DNA of 64,000 nt. It comes from an uncultured cyanobacterium. Its GTDB lineage: Bacteria > Cyanobacteriota > Cyanobacteriia > Cyanobacteriales > Microcystaceae. Below are positions 44,310-53,518 of this stretch, in pieces. How positions within the stretch are numbered: position 1 is the stretch's first letter; every line of letters starts with the position of its first letter. The DNA lies in assembly GCA_903887375.1 (NCBI GenBank), contig CAISPN010000087.1:1-64000 (forward strand), read 5' to 3'. The translations under genes were made by a program, and so were the position numbers. The notes under the pieces are model-generated. The model made no database searches. It was not told the origin of the DNA and saw only the letters and a program-made list of their open reading frames with translations.

Positions 44310-46136
44310 TCACTTGTTGTTATTGCGTACCAGTCCAGTAAATCCTGCTACCCATATGGTAGTTAATCCCCAACCAGCTAAGGTTTGAAACCAAAAATAA
44401 TATCTTAAACTTTCACCATAATCCTTATTAGCATTTGGTAACCAAGCATTTTTTAAGCGCAAATCTATTATGGGTAGAAAAACATCTATAGAGTAAACAA
44501 GTGGATCAAATTTGGGATAATTTTTACATTTATCAATATCCTTGCAATCTTTATCAGTAGGAAGAATTGAATTGTGCTCAAAACCATATTTAAAAGCAAA
44601 CAATCCATTTCCAACTATTATTAATGCCCAAATAAATGCTAGCCAAGGACAATATCCATAGGCAATAGTTATTCTTAAAATTTCTCCCCAGATTTGTTCT
44701 AAAGGATTTTCAATAATATCGTACCTACGATTTTCTTTAGCAATTAGTATTTGAGTTGCAATATTTTCCTTTCCAGAAGATTGCAGAACCTTAGATAATT
44801 GAGTATAGGGTTGAAAAGAAAAGTTTTCATCTGGCTGAAGTTCTAACCAATCTAAAAGTTGTTTGCCACTATAAGAATTAAGTGACTCAGTTCCCAGTGC
44901 TTCGTAGGTTAATCCATTGAGATATAGATTTCCTGATTCGGGAAAACTGTTTTCATAATAATCAAGAGTCTGAACTCTAGCAAATTGAAGATCTAGATTC
45001 ATTGTTTCTGGATTTTCTACTTTGCTAATTTGTAAAGTTCCCCCAATCTCTACATTCTCGAGATTAACTTCACCAACAGCCGTAAAACCTTCTGAAAGAT
45101 TTACATTACCCTTAACGTTTATACCTGTAGCCTGCAAAGCATGACCACCTTCATTATTAAATGTTGCTTTAATGCATACTAAATCCCCTCCAATTTCAGC
45201 ACCAACAAAACTCACTTTTCCAATAGCCTTAAAATCATCTTGCAGAAGTACACCACCTTTAACATTTATACTTTGAGCCATTAAAGCATCACCACCTTCA
45301 TTATTAAATGTTGATTTTTTAATGCACTGCAAATTTCCACCAATCTCTGCGTTTTGGAAATTAACGCGACCATTGGCTTCAAAATCATCTTCTAGATGTA
45401 CACTACCTCTAACATTTATCTTTACAGCCTGTAAAGCATTACGATTTGAATTATTAAATGTTGATTTTTTAATACATTGCAAATTTCCCCCAATCTCTGC
45501 ACCATAGAGGCTGACTTCACCAACAGCCGTAAAACCTTCTGAAAGATTTACATTACCCTTAACGTTTATATTTGCAGCCAGTAAAGCATAACCTACCCAA
45601 CTATTCTGTTGAATAAGAGTTGATTTTTTAGTACACATTAGACTCCCCCCAATCTCTGCGCTCTGGAGATTTACACAGCCGTTTGCTATAAAACCGTTAG
45701 ATAGGTATATAGATCCCTCAACCTTAATTTCTGATGCCAAGATAGATGTAGGTTCTGGAGGATTTCCAGGAAAATTAACTTCATCACTATATAAAATATG
45801 GCTACCACTTAGATCGAGTTCCTTAAGTTCAGCTTGTTTGAGAAGTAAAGCTTTATTAAACTGACAATTTGAAAAACGCAGGGGAACTTCTATTTTGGCA
45901 AACCTCAGATCTAATGAGCCTGATATATATGCTCCTTCAATGTCAATACCATGAGGTAGGCAAAGTTTCCAGAACTCTCTGCATAACCAACTAAGCCTAT
46001 CAGCTCTTAAAATTTTATTCTCTTCGGAGAAATTAACTGTTTGAACAGTGCCAAATTCTTGAAATAGTTTTTGTTCAGCCCGATATAGATTATTACCAAA
46101 TTTTTCTTGGGCTTTGGCTAAAACTTGGTCAGTCAT
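44310..46136 (-). CDS. Repeat-built membrane protein with C-terminal transmembrane helices
   Basis: A 608-residue protein. After a helical start (about 1-60) comes a long series of beta-strand repeats of about 38-45 residues, such as INVKGNVNLSEGFTAVGE and AEIGGNLQCIKKSTFNN. They probably form a right-handed beta helix related to pentapeptide proteins. The last 130 residues or so contain at least two membrane helices (LAFIWALIIVGNGLFAF; FWFQTLAGWGLTTIWVAGFTG), as in cyanobacterial membrane-linked repeat proteins and some ion-channel-like families. Function unknown. Two DNA segments in the repeat region are identical over 57 bp, showing recent internal duplication. Confidence 0.65.
   Translation of the reverse strand: MTDQVLAKAQEKFGNNLYRAEQKLFQEFGTVQTVNFSEENKILRADRLSWLCREFWKLCLPHGIDIEGAYISGSLDLRFAKIEVPLRFSNCQFNKALLLKQAELKELDLSGSHILYSDEVNFPGNPPEPTSILASEIKVEGSIYLSNGFIANGCVNLQSAEIGGSLMCTKKSTLIQQNSWVGYALLAANINVKGNVNLSEGFTAVGEVSLYGAEIGGNLQCIKKSTFNNSNRNALQAVKINVRGSVHLEDDFEANGRVNFQNAEIGGNLQCIKKSTFNNEGGDALMAQSINVKGGVLLQDDFKAIGKVSFVGAEIGGDLVCIKATFNNEGGHALQATGINVKGNVNLSEGFTAVGEVNLENVEIGGTLQISKVENPETMNLDLQFARVQTLDYYENSFPESGNLYLNGLTYEALGTESLNSYSGKQLLDWLELQPDENFSFQPYTQLSKVLQSSGKENIATQILIAKENRRYDIIENPLEQIWGEILRITIAYGYCPWLAFIWALIIVGNGLFAFKYGFEHNSILPTDKDCKDIDKCKNYPKFDPLVYSIDVFLPIIDLRLKNAWLPNANKDYGESLRYYFWFQTLAGWGLTTIWVAGFTGLVRNNNK
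45067..45123 (-). repeat. 57-bp identical internal repeat, copy 1
   Basis: This segment is identical, base for base, to 45514-45570 within the same gene. It encodes the INVKGNVNLSEGFTAVGEV repeat unit. The two copies lie 447 bp apart in the same orientation. Confidence 0.85.
45514..45570 (-). repeat. 57-bp identical internal repeat, copy 2
   Basis: Second copy of the 57-bp sequence at 45067-45123. Other repeat units of the gene are similar but not identical, so this pair reflects a recent duplication or gene conversion. Confidence 0.85.
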
Positions 46137-46216
46137 TTTTCCCCGAATTGACGTTAATTAGTTAGTTTATCTAATTTGTTTATCTTTACTAAATATTACA
46201 AATGAATTTGACTGTA

Positions 46217-47155
46217 TTAAAAATTTATTCTTTCTCTTTCTATAATAAGAGGACGCTTCAAGCTTCGGCGATTGATAAGTCCAATATATTCTCCTAAAAG
46301 CCCAATAAAGAAGAGCTGGACAGACGAAAAGAAGAAAAGTCCTATTATTATTGCTGCAATACCTATGGGGAATAAATTCCAGTATAGTAATTTAAGTATT
46401 AAAGTAATAGCACCAATTAAGAAGCTCAATATTGATAGGCTAAATCCAGCCATGGTTGCTATTCTTAAAGGAAAATTAGAATAAGTAGTTATTCCTAACA
46501 TTGCCAAATCATACATTCGATAAAAATTGAAGCTACTTTTCCCTTTTTTGCGGACAGCTTGTCTATAATTTATTATTGTATTTTTGAAACCAACTTCCGA
46601 AATAAGTCCTTTCAAATAAGGATATGGATCATCGATTGATCTTAATGCTTCTAATACTTTTTGATCATACATTCCAAAGCCTGTAAAATTAGAAGTTAAA
46701 TCGACATCTTCTGACAAATAACTAACTAAAGAATAATAAAATTTTCTAATAGCGTAGACTATAGAATTTTCTTGACTGGATATTTTAACACCTTTGATAA
46801 CTTGATAACCCTCTTCCCATTTTTGAAGAAAATCCACTAGAAGCTCTGGCGGATCTTGCAGGTCAGCAAAAATCAGAGAAACTGCATCTCCTTGACCTTG
46901 AAGCAGCGCGTAATATGAAGATCTAACAAATCCGAAGTTTCTAGAATTAGCTATTATTTTTACATGGCGATCTTGTTGAGCAATTTCTTTAAGTATAGAT
47001 AGAGTTTGATCTTGTGAATCGTTATCTGCAAAAATATGTTCATAATCATATTTATCAATTTTTGTAAAAATCTCTTTTATTGCACTATAAATAGATTGTA
47101 TATTACCTTCTTCGTTGTAAACGGGTGTAACAATACTGATTAATTTTTTTGTCAT
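46217..47155 (-). CDS. GtrB-type family 2 glycosyltransferase with two C-terminal membrane helices
   Basis: A 312-residue GT2 enzyme: N-terminal SIVTPVYNEEGNI, the Asp motifs FADNDSQDQT and IFADLQDPPELL, then VRKKGKSSFNFYRM. Two membrane segments (about 228-255 and 263-295) end the protein, with the family tail GEYIGLINRRSLKRP. GtrB/DPM-like enzymes transfer a sugar to polyprenyl phosphate, providing donors for GT-C enzymes such as those at 41542 and 50062. It lies 11 bp after the epimerase gene and is fairly AT-rich. Confidence 0.85.
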   Translation of the reverse strand: MTKKLISIVTPVYNEEGNIQSIYSAIKEIFTKIDKYDYEHIFADNDSQDQTLSILKEIAQQDRHVKIIANSRNFGFVRSSYYALLQGQGDAVSLIFADLQDPPELLVDFLQKWEEGYQVIKGVKISSQENSIVYAIRKFYYSLVSYLSEDVDLTSNFTGFGMYDQKVLEALRSIDDPYPYLKGLISEVGFKNTIINYRQAVRKKGKSSFNFYRMYDLAMLGITTYSNFPLRIATMAGFSLSILSFLIGAITLILKLLYWNLFPIGIAAIIIGLFFFSSVQLFFIGLLGEYIGLINRRSLKRPLIIERERINF

Positions 47156-47166
47156 TATACTTAATT

Positions 47167-48087
47167 TTATTTAAAATATTTTTTGGTATACCAATTTATA
47201 GTGTCTTCCAATCCAGCTCTTAAAGTATACTTTTGTTGCCAATTAGTTTGTTGTTTTAGCAAACGATTGTCAGAGCATATGAACATGCTCTCTGTTACTC
47301 GATAGGGAAGAGCGCCCATGTCAATTAAGTTGTATTTTTCCATTAAATCACTAATTTGATTTAATATTTCTTTAATTGTAATAGGATAGCCAGAACCTAT
47401 ATTAACTTCTCCGGTAAGATTGCTACAAGCTACTGACCAGAGAGCAGAAGCAGTATCTTCAACATGAAGAAAGTCTCTAATTTGTTCGCCTTTAGTGGTT
47501 TTCATTAGCTCATTTTTTAGCAATGAAACTATAGTGCCTGCAACTAAACGTCTCTCATCTTCCATTGGACCATATTGGCAAAATAAACGGGCCCACACTA
47601 TTTCCATATTAGAAGTAGTGCTAAATTGACTCAAAATGGTAGAAAACGCGATTTTTGTAGCAGCATACAAACTTTCTGGTTTAAGCCTGCTCGATTCAGG
47701 ATAATAACCTATTGTGAAATCGTACTCAAAAAAAGACCCAACACCTATAAATCTCCTACATTCTAATTTTGCCAAGTGCATCAGTAGATTTATACTTGCC
47801 TGAAGCGAATATATGTTTTCTTTAGCATTGAGATAATTTTGGGGTTCTGTATACCAAGCTAAATGAATACATATTTCTGGTTTTAAATTGTTTAAATACT
47901 CTTCAATTTTTGCAAATTCATTACTTAGATCGGCGTGAAGTATATTAATTGACCCAATAATATCGTCAATTCGGCAAGTATTGGCTTTTTCTCGAATGAT
48001 AGCATGTACTTCATGCCCTTGATTAACTATCAGTTTTGTTACATGCGAACCAACAAAGCCAGTTGCACCAGTGATTAAAATTTTCAT
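47167..48087 (-). CDS. NAD-dependent epimerase/dehydratase (nucleotide sugar)
   Basis: A 306-residue extended SDR protein. It has the Rossmann motif TGATGFVGSHV, an active-site YxxxK in SLYAATKIAFS and the C-terminal WQQKYTLRAGLEDTINWY helix that closes such enzymes. Exact substrate is unknown. It is followed 11 bp downstream by the GtrB-type transferase, which suggests it makes the activated sugar used there. The mobA gene lies 6 bp upstream on the same strand. Confidence 0.85.
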   Translation of the reverse strand: MKILITGATGFVGSHVTKLIVNQGHEVHAIIREKANTCRIDDIIGSINILHADLSNEFAKIEEYLNNLKPEICIHLAWYTEPQNYLNAKENIYSLQASINLLMHLAKLECRRFIGVGSFFEYDFTIGYYPESSRLKPESLYAATKIAFSTILSQFSTTSNMEIVWARLFCQYGPMEDERRLVAGTIVSLLKNELMKTTKGEQIRDFLHVEDTASALWSVACSNLTGEVNIGSGYPITIKEILNQISDLMEKYNLIDMGALPYRVTESMFICSDNRLLKQQTNWQQKYTLRAGLEDTINWYTKKYFK

Positions 48088-48093
48088 TTTGCC

Positions 48094-48669
48094 TTAAAAT
48101 TTCACAATACCATGGAGATCATCAGGGCTATTGCAGTTAAATAGAATAGATCTATCAGTGATTTTCCATTTTTCTACAGTAATAGAATTTAACCAACCCT
48201 GGAAGGATTTTCCTCCTGTTTGCAGATAATTAAGAAGTGATTCATAACAAGTTTTGCGATAAAACCCACAAAGCGGCTCCCAACCAAAATCACTTTTAGC
48301 AAGATAGGCCATTGCCTTGGTGGGTAAACTGCTATAGCCATGCCCTAAAACTTCTGAGCTTAAATTGGGTAGATCACAAGCTAGTAAAAGAATCCATTCA
48401 CTTTCAATTTGAGGTAAAGCCTGGGCAAAGGCAATTAAAGGTCCATGCGATAGATTATTGGATTTAACTTCCAGAAGCAATTGGCAACTTGAAGGTAAAA
48501 CTGACTGGTAACGCTCTGGCCATGGTGAAAGAACATAGACCTTCTGGGCTACGCTCATTGCTATATTGACAATTTTCTCTATTAGTACCTTTTCTCTTAC
48601 CTTGAGTAAAGCCTTATCTGTTCCCATGCGTGAGCTTTCTCCACCTGAGAGAATCAATGCGCTCAGCAT
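48094..48669 (-). CDS. mobA: Molybdenum cofactor guanylyltransferase
   Basis: A 191-residue nucleotidyltransferase attaching GMP to molybdopterin to give the bis-MGD cofactor needed by cyanobacterial nitrate reductase. The GTP-binding start LSALILSGGESSRMGTDKALL and the metal-binding LLACDLPNL are clear. ATG 48669 (MLSALIL) is the natural start; an upstream TTG would add a non-conserved MQRIWP. The start overlaps the stop of the NarM gene by 7 bp, indicating coupling and a shared role in nitrate reduction. Confidence 0.88.
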   Translation of the reverse strand: MLSALILSGGESSRMGTDKALLKVREKVLIEKIVNIAMSVAQKVYVLSPWPERYQSVLPSSCQLLLEVKSNNLSHGPLIAFAQALPQIESEWILLLACDLPNLSSEVLGHGYSSLPTKAMAYLAKSDFGWEPLCGFYRKTCYESLLNYLQTGGKSFQGWLNSITVEKWKITDRSILFNCNSPDDLHGIVKF

Positions 48670-49103
48670 AGGCCAAATTCTTTGCAAGCTGGCAAGAAAT
48701 TCTTACTCTCAGTTAGTTTACTTAGAGCAAAACGCTGTAGAGTAGTTAACTTTGACCATTTTTCTATTGATAGTTCCAGGTTTTCTTGAACAAGTCTTTG
48801 GCTAATCTCAAGAGGCAATTGTTGGGTTTGCCGCCAAGGAGGGTTAGGCTCTAAGGAAATATCCTTGAGTTCTTTGCCAGTTACTTGTTTGACTAGATTT
48901 ATTAAAAATTCCCGGTAGTGCTTTATTTGCTCTAGATCTTCGCAATCTAATAGCATAAGTTGTTGTTTTTGCTCATTAGATAAAGCATTCCAATGTTCTA
49001 ATTTGAGTTTGATGCAACAAGTATCAAGTTTCAATCTAACCTGCATGGGAATACAATGCAAGGTTTGGGCAAAATCCTTTTCAAAGTCAAATATATTAAA
49101 CAT
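48663..49103 (-). CDS. narM: Nitrate-reductase-associated protein NarM
   Basis: A 146-residue soluble protein matching the cyanobacterial nitrate reductase associated family: N-terminal FDFEKDFAQTLHCIPMQVRLKLDTCCIKLKL, central YR..L, and C-terminal W..LTTLQRFALSKLT...F..ACKEFG. NarM is needed for active nitrate reductase in Synechococcus. Overlap with mobA and divergence from a MOSC gene make a compact molybdenum/nitrate group; narB itself is not in the window. Confidence 0.85.
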   Translation of the reverse strand: MFNIFDFEKDFAQTLHCIPMQVRLKLDTCCIKLKLEHWNALSNEQKQQLMLLDCEDLEQIKHYREFLINLVKQVTGKELKDISLEPNPPWRQTQQLPLEISQRLVQENLELSIEKWSKLTTLQRFALSKLTESKNFLPACKEFGLC

Positions 49104-49164
49104 GGATCGAAGTCTTAAACAACAACAAATGTGCTCTAAATGAGAATATTTTAACTTATATTTA

Positions 49165-49206
49165 GTAAGTTCTGATACTATTTATTGGGAGTTAACTTGT
49201 TAGTAT
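49165..49206 (+). promoter_or_regulatory. NtcA-activated promoter
   Basis: GTAAGTTCTGATAC at 49165-49178 is an exact GTA-N8-TAC NtcA site. Exactly 22 bp separate it from TAGTAT (49201-49206), which fits the TAN3T -10 box. This is the canonical class-II NtcA arrangement, oriented toward the MOSC gene that starts at 49234. The NtcA motif is symmetric, so it could also influence narM on the other strand, but no -10 box at the same spacing is visible there (a TATTCT at 49148-49143 lies too close). Confidence 0.65.
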
Positions 49207-49233
49207 AAAAGTCCATGTAAATTAAAAATAGTT

Positions 49234-50052
49234 ATGAGTAAGGTAGCAGTAGGTTCAATCGCTTCTTTATGGCGTTATCCAGTCAAGTCAATGTTGGGTG
49301 AGCAGATTGAACGCTCAATAGTTACAGCCAAAGGATTACTAGGAGATAGAGCTCACGCCTTATTAGATCTTTCAAGCGGCAAAATTGCAAGTGTAAAATA
49401 TCCCCAAAAATGGGCAAAGTTGCTAGATTGTCGCTCCAGCTTAAAAGAAACAACTTTTAAATCAGATATACCTACTGTAGAAATTTTCCTACCCAATGGA
49501 AGTTGTCTTGATAGTAATAACCCCCGACTCAAGGAAATTCTCTCAGATTTTTTAGCAACAGAAGTAGAACTTATCTCTCAATCTCCCCACAATGCCAATA
49601 TAGATCAGTATTGGCCCAAAGTTGAAGGAACCGCTCAGCAAGATACTACCACTCAAATATACTTACCAAGCGGTACTTTTTTTGATTCTTGTTCGGTCCA
49701 TGCGATTACTACAGCAACTTTAAATAAGTTACAAGAACTTTTCCCCAAAGGGCAATTCCAACTTCAAAGATTCCGTCCTAATATAGTGATTGATCCTGCC
49801 TCAGATGAAGTTGATTTTATAGAAAATAATTGGCTTGGAGGAGTTTTAACAATCGGGGAGACGGTGCAATTAAAAATCGATACTTTATGTCCTCGCTGTG
49901 TGGTGACAACTTTAGCCCAAGGTGATCTGCCTAGCGATTTGAATATTCTTCGTACTACCGCTAAGTATAATAATGTGATTGCTGGTATCCGCAGTTCAAT
50001 TTTACAAGCAGGCGAAATTCAGCAAGGAGATCTGATCTGGCTAGAAAAATAG
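49234..50052 (+). CDS. MOSC domain protein (N-terminal beta barrel plus MOSC)
   Basis: A 272-residue protein with the MOSC_N beta barrel (IASLWRYPVKSMLGEQIERSIV, GDRAHALLD) and the MOSC domain with the conserved cysteine (DTLCPRCVVTT). MOSC proteins bind or transfer molybdenum cofactor or sulfur to it; some reduce N-hydroxylated compounds. Divergent from narM-mobA and preceded by an NtcA-type promoter, it likely serves nitrogen assimilation; that role is inferred. Confidence 0.88.
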   Translation: MSKVAVGSIASLWRYPVKSMLGEQIERSIVTAKGLLGDRAHALLDLSSGKIASVKYPQKWAKLLDCRSSLKETTFKSDIPTVEIFLPNGSCLDSNNPRLKEILSDFLATEVELISQSPHNANIDQYWPKVEGTAQQDTTTQIYLPSGTFFDSCSVHAITTATLNKLQELFPKGQFQLQRFRPNIVIDPASDEVDFIENNWLGGVLTIGETVQLKIDTLCPRCVVTTLAQGDLPSDLNILRTTAKYNNVIAGIRSSILQAGEIQQGDLIWLEK

Positions 50053-50061
50053 ATAATTAAA

Positions 50062-51642
50062 TTAATTTGTTATCACACGATAGAAGTGCTCCGAAGTGAT
50101 TCCGCCTCCTGGATAGGCATCTTTAAGAGGAACATGCTCTAGTTTGTAATTCTTTTGAAATTTTTTGACTAGCTTTTTCGAAGGTCTAAAGAGAAATACT
50201 TCAGATTCACCATTTGGTATGCGTATCTCGGCATCTTCACTAAAGAGTAAAAATCTGACTTTAGGATCCACCGAAGTACTCAATGATACGGCTGCAGGTA
50301 TATAGGAATCATCATTTACTATCAGAGGATTTTTAGCTTTAGCAATTACTTGATCGGCATATTGCCTGAAAAAATTAGCATCTAGCTTGTTCCACCAAAG
50401 CTCTGAACTAGTCATTAAAATATCAGAGCTAAGACCTAACAATAACAATAAAACCAGCAAACTCTGCCAAGCTAGCTTTGGAAACTTCGCTGATTCAATT
50501 TGATTACCTAGCCAATAGGCAACAATCAGCTCAATTGCGATCCAACAAGGTGATAGATATCTAATCACTTGGGTCACACCACCGCCTACAATTAGATCCT
50601 TAAAAAATAAAGGTAGAAGTGGAATAATAATGGCACTAGTTAAAAAGATATGAGTGAGTTTATCTCCATTGCGATAGAAAAATCTCCAAGCAAGAATAAC
50701 TATAAATAATATTGCCACTAGAAGTGCAGCGTATGATATCTGGGCAATTTTAGGTGATATTTCTCCAATATTAAAATCAGCAAAAACTATACCTAGATTG
50801 TGAAGCCAACGCGATAAATACCAAAATGGCATTTTATAAATTGGTCCATATTCCCATTGGTAAGCCTTATTTACATTTGAAGAAAAAATTAATAACCAAG
50901 GTGAAAAACAAATCAAAGCAGCCAGAGCAGATACCAAAAAACTAATTAATTTTTTACTAAGGAATCTCTCATAAATTAAAACAAATAGAACATGTCCAGC
51001 TAAAACAAGCAAGGAAAAAAGATAACTATAGAGACTCAAAACAATAGACAAGCTATAAAGTATCCAGTTGCCGGCTTTAGGCTGGCGGAGCGCTCTTAAA
51101 AGAGCTATATGGGAAAGCACTATAGTGAGAATCCAGAGCATAGGCGGTCTGGCTTCTTGAGAATAGATTAAATGAAAAGGAGATACTGCAACTAAAGCAA
51201 CTGTAATCCAGGCAGTGGTTTTGGAGTGGAATAGCTCCATGGACAACCAGTAGAACGCAAGCGCTACAAGCACCCCGACCACGGCTGAAAAACTTCTGAT
51301 AATGACTATAGAATTGCCAAAGGCCGATACCCAAAAACGATCTAGGATGAAATATAGAGGAGATAGTTGAGGTTCTTTTTTCGCGATTAAGGCTACAGTA
51401 TCACCAGTACTAGCTGTAGGACTTGGATATAGATACTCCCTTAGATCTTGAGCTGTGATAATTTTATTGTGAATTTTGCTTTTAAATTCTCTTGTATTAT
51501 AATCATGCCCATACATCTGAACAGATGTATAAGTCTCATCATTCCAATAAGGATGCAGATCTAAATTATGAAATCTCAAAATCAATCCTAAAACCAGGAT
51601 GGCTATTGAAATATACTTAATCCACTTTGGGGTCGCATTCAT
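50062..51642 (-). CDS. Polytopic membrane glycosyltransferase (GT39/ArnT-like)
   Basis: A 526-residue GT-C fold membrane protein with roughly ten hydrophobic segments. Soon after the first helix the sequence LHPYWNDETYTSV places Asp-Glu at the catalytic position used by polyprenyl-linked mannosyltransferases. The C-terminal soluble part (residues about 425-526) is short. It starts 14 bp after the GT2-GtrA gene ends, so the two likely form an operon in which the GT2 makes the lipid-linked sugar donor. Confidence 0.8.
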   Translation of the reverse strand: MNATPKWIKYISIAILVLGLILRFHNLDLHPYWNDETYTSVQMYGHDYNTREFKSKIHNKIITAQDLREYLYPSPTASTGDTVALIAKKEPQLSPLYFILDRFWVSAFGNSIVIIRSFSAVVGVLVALAFYWLSMELFHSKTTAWITVALVAVSPFHLIYSQEARPPMLWILTIVLSHIALLRALRQPKAGNWILYSLSIVLSLYSYLFSLLVLAGHVLFVLIYERFLSKKLISFLVSALAALICFSPWLLIFSSNVNKAYQWEYGPIYKMPFWYLSRWLHNLGIVFADFNIGEISPKIAQISYAALLVAILFIVILAWRFFYRNGDKLTHIFLTSAIIIPLLPLFFKDLIVGGGVTQVIRYLSPCWIAIELIVAYWLGNQIESAKFPKLAWQSLLVLLLLLGLSSDILMTSSELWWNKLDANFFRQYADQVIAKAKNPLIVNDDSYIPAAVSLSTSVDPKVRFLLFSEDAEIRIPNGESEVFLFRPSKKLVKKFQKNYKLEHVPLKDAYPGGGITSEHFYRVITN

Positions 51643-51656
51643 GTCTTTAGATAATA

Positions 51657-52865
51657 TTATTTATTAATTTGAGTAACACGCCAGCTTAATTTAAGATTAA
51701 GCCAAAAGTTCCAAACTGTCACTATTAAAATTGCGAGAAAGTTTGCTAAGTAGGCATTTAAATGAAAAAAATTAAAAAAGAAGTTTAATATTAATACCTT
51801 GATAATCAAACCCATCAAGCAGATTATATTAAATTTAGAAAACCTCTTGAAAATTTGACTTGGACTTCTTTGGGCTCTAGAGATATCGCCAAAAGTCCAA
51901 AGATCATTCCACAAAAAATTATTGATAATAGCAAGCTCACCTGCCAATACAGCACTTCTAGTCAACCCCAGATGAGCAACCCCGTGCAACAGATACAAAA
52001 TGCCCATGTCAATCACTACCCCACTAAGTCCAACTAGGGCAAAATTGACAAATCGGCCAAAAGGAAAATCAATTTTTCTTCTAATACGACCAAGCCGTCC
52101 TGTAGAAAATCTTAAGCGCAGCAGATGAAAAATATATTCCTGGTATTGTCTCCAAGTTACTTTACTTTCACCTTGTTGCCTTTCTTGGAAGGTGTAGCCG
52201 ACCTCTGCTATGGTTTCAATATCTCCCCTTCCTAATACTTCAATGAGAATTTTATAACCGAGGGGATTTAATGTTTTTTGAGCTATTGAACTTCGCCTGA
52301 CCATAAAATAACCACTCATAGGATCTGAAACCCTTCCTATTACCCTAGGCAGAATTACCAGACCAAGCATTTGGGCCCCGCGCGAGAGAATTCTTCTAGC
52401 CAGGCTCCAATCACTAACCCCTCCACCTTCGACATGACGGCTAGCTACAGATAGATCAGCTCCTTGAGAAATCCCCAGTAGTAAATTAACTAATACTTCA
52501 GGTGGATGTTGTAAGTCCCCATCTATTACTCCTAAAATATCTCCATTGGCCGCTTGCCATCCTCTGATTACTGCTGTTGAGAGTCCCTGTTCTTCAGTGC
52601 GACGCATGACCCTTAGATGTGGGTATTCAGGCATCAGGGAATAGGCAATTTGCCAAGTCAAATCCTTGCTATCATCATCGACAATGATTAACTCATAGTT
52701 ATCCGGAAACTGTTGATCTAAAATACCTGTAAGTATTTTGATAATTTTTTCAATGTTTCCACTTTCGTTATAAGTAGGTACTATCAAAGAAAAATGCAGA
52801 GGGTCCAAAACAGAACTCGGAATCTGCAAAATACCAGAGGGAACAGTGACAAGAGAGTTAATCAT
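51657..52865 (-). CDS. Dolichol-phosphate mannosyltransferase-like GT2 fused to a GtrA-like membrane domain
   Basis: A 402-residue two-domain protein. Residues about 25-255 are a GT2 catalytic domain (LIVPTYNESGNIEKII; IIVDDDSKD; VIDGDLQHPPEVL; SRHVEGGGVSDW). Residues about 270-400 form a four-helix GtrA-like membrane domain (FVNFALVGLSGVVIDMGILYLL). The fusion resembles bacterial DPM1-GtrA enzymes that load a sugar on polyprenyl phosphate and flip or anchor it. It precedes the GT39-like gene by 14 bp. Confidence 0.9.
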   Translation of the reverse strand: MINSLVTVPSGILQIPSSVLDPLHFSLIVPTYNESGNIEKIIKILTGILDQQFPDNYELIIVDDDSKDLTWQIAYSLMPEYPHLRVMRRTEEQGLSTAVIRGWQAANGDILGVIDGDLQHPPEVLVNLLLGISQGADLSVASRHVEGGGVSDWSLARRILSRGAQMLGLVILPRVIGRVSDPMSGYFMVRRSSIAQKTLNPLGYKILIEVLGRGDIETIAEVGYTFQERQQGESKVTWRQYQEYIFHLLRLRFSTGRLGRIRRKIDFPFGRFVNFALVGLSGVVIDMGILYLLHGVAHLGLTRSAVLAGELAIINNFLWNDLWTFGDISRAQRSPSQIFKRFSKFNIICLMGLIIKVLILNFFFNFFHLNAYLANFLAILIVTVWNFWLNLKLSWRVTQINK

Positions 52866-52895
52866 TCGATATATATAGAGACTAATTTTAAGATT

Positions 52896-53471
52896 TTAAG
52901 CAATCAACTCAAGCTCTTTTAGCTTATCAAGAAAAAGTTGTTCTCCTAGGTTCTCCTCATTTTGCCATTGTTTTACAGAATTATCATTATTGGCATCATC
53001 TGATATAAATTTGAAACTTGTCCATTCAATTCCAAATGAATAAGCTACAGCAGCAATGGAGAAAAGTTCCATATCAACTAGATCAACCTGATTATCTATC
53101 AGCCAATCATCCTTAGTCTCAACAAAGCTATCACCAGTACCGCATGTATATTGACCAGATTTTGAATAAAATTCATTAGGATTTTTGGAAAATGGTACGA
53201 TTCCCCTTGGTGCCATAGAATCAGTGATCATATCGCGTTGGATGGTTTTTTTAATTTCTACTAGTCCTGATAACTTGGGATTAATTTTACCAGCAGTACC
53301 GTAATTGATAATCAGCTCAGGCTGATATTGTTGAAAAGCTTCGAATACAGCCAAAGCCGCATTTATTTTCCCCATACCCGAATAGATTATAGGTAACTTA
53401 GAAGATAATGCTTTAGAGCTGAATTCACTTTCCAAGGCAACTATAATTACTGTAGATTTTTTGTTCGTCAT
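52896..53471 (-). CDS. Nucleosidase of the purine nucleoside phosphorylase/MtnN fold
   Basis: A 191-residue protein with the PNP/UDP phosphorylase fold: N-terminal VIIVALESEF, the substrate region INYGTAGKI and the conserved VDMELFSIAAVAY helix with the ribose-binding Met-Glu. The C-terminal catalytic Asp is in FKFISDDAN. It is shorter than E. coli MtnN, so exact substrate (methylthioadenosine/adenosylhomocysteine or another nucleoside) is uncertain. It starts 47 bp after the chelatase gene on the same strand. Confidence 0.78.
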   Translation of the reverse strand: MTNKKSTVIIVALESEFSSKALSSKLPIIYSGMGKINAALAVFEAFQQYQPELIINYGTAGKINPKLSGLVEIKKTIQRDMITDSMAPRGIVPFSKNPNEFYSKSGQYTCGTGDSFVETKDDWLIDNQVDLVDMELFSIAAVAYSFGIEWTSFKFISDDANNDNSVKQWQNEENLGEQLFLDKLKELELIA

Positions 53472-53518
53472 GAATTTGTTTTATTGGCTTGATTCCTAAT
53501 TCTGCCATAGAAAAGGAT

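Noticed and set aside
45067..45570. CRISPR-like array because of regularly spaced similar segments
   Set aside because: The repeats are in frame within one protein and encode repeated beta-strand units; spacers are not unique.
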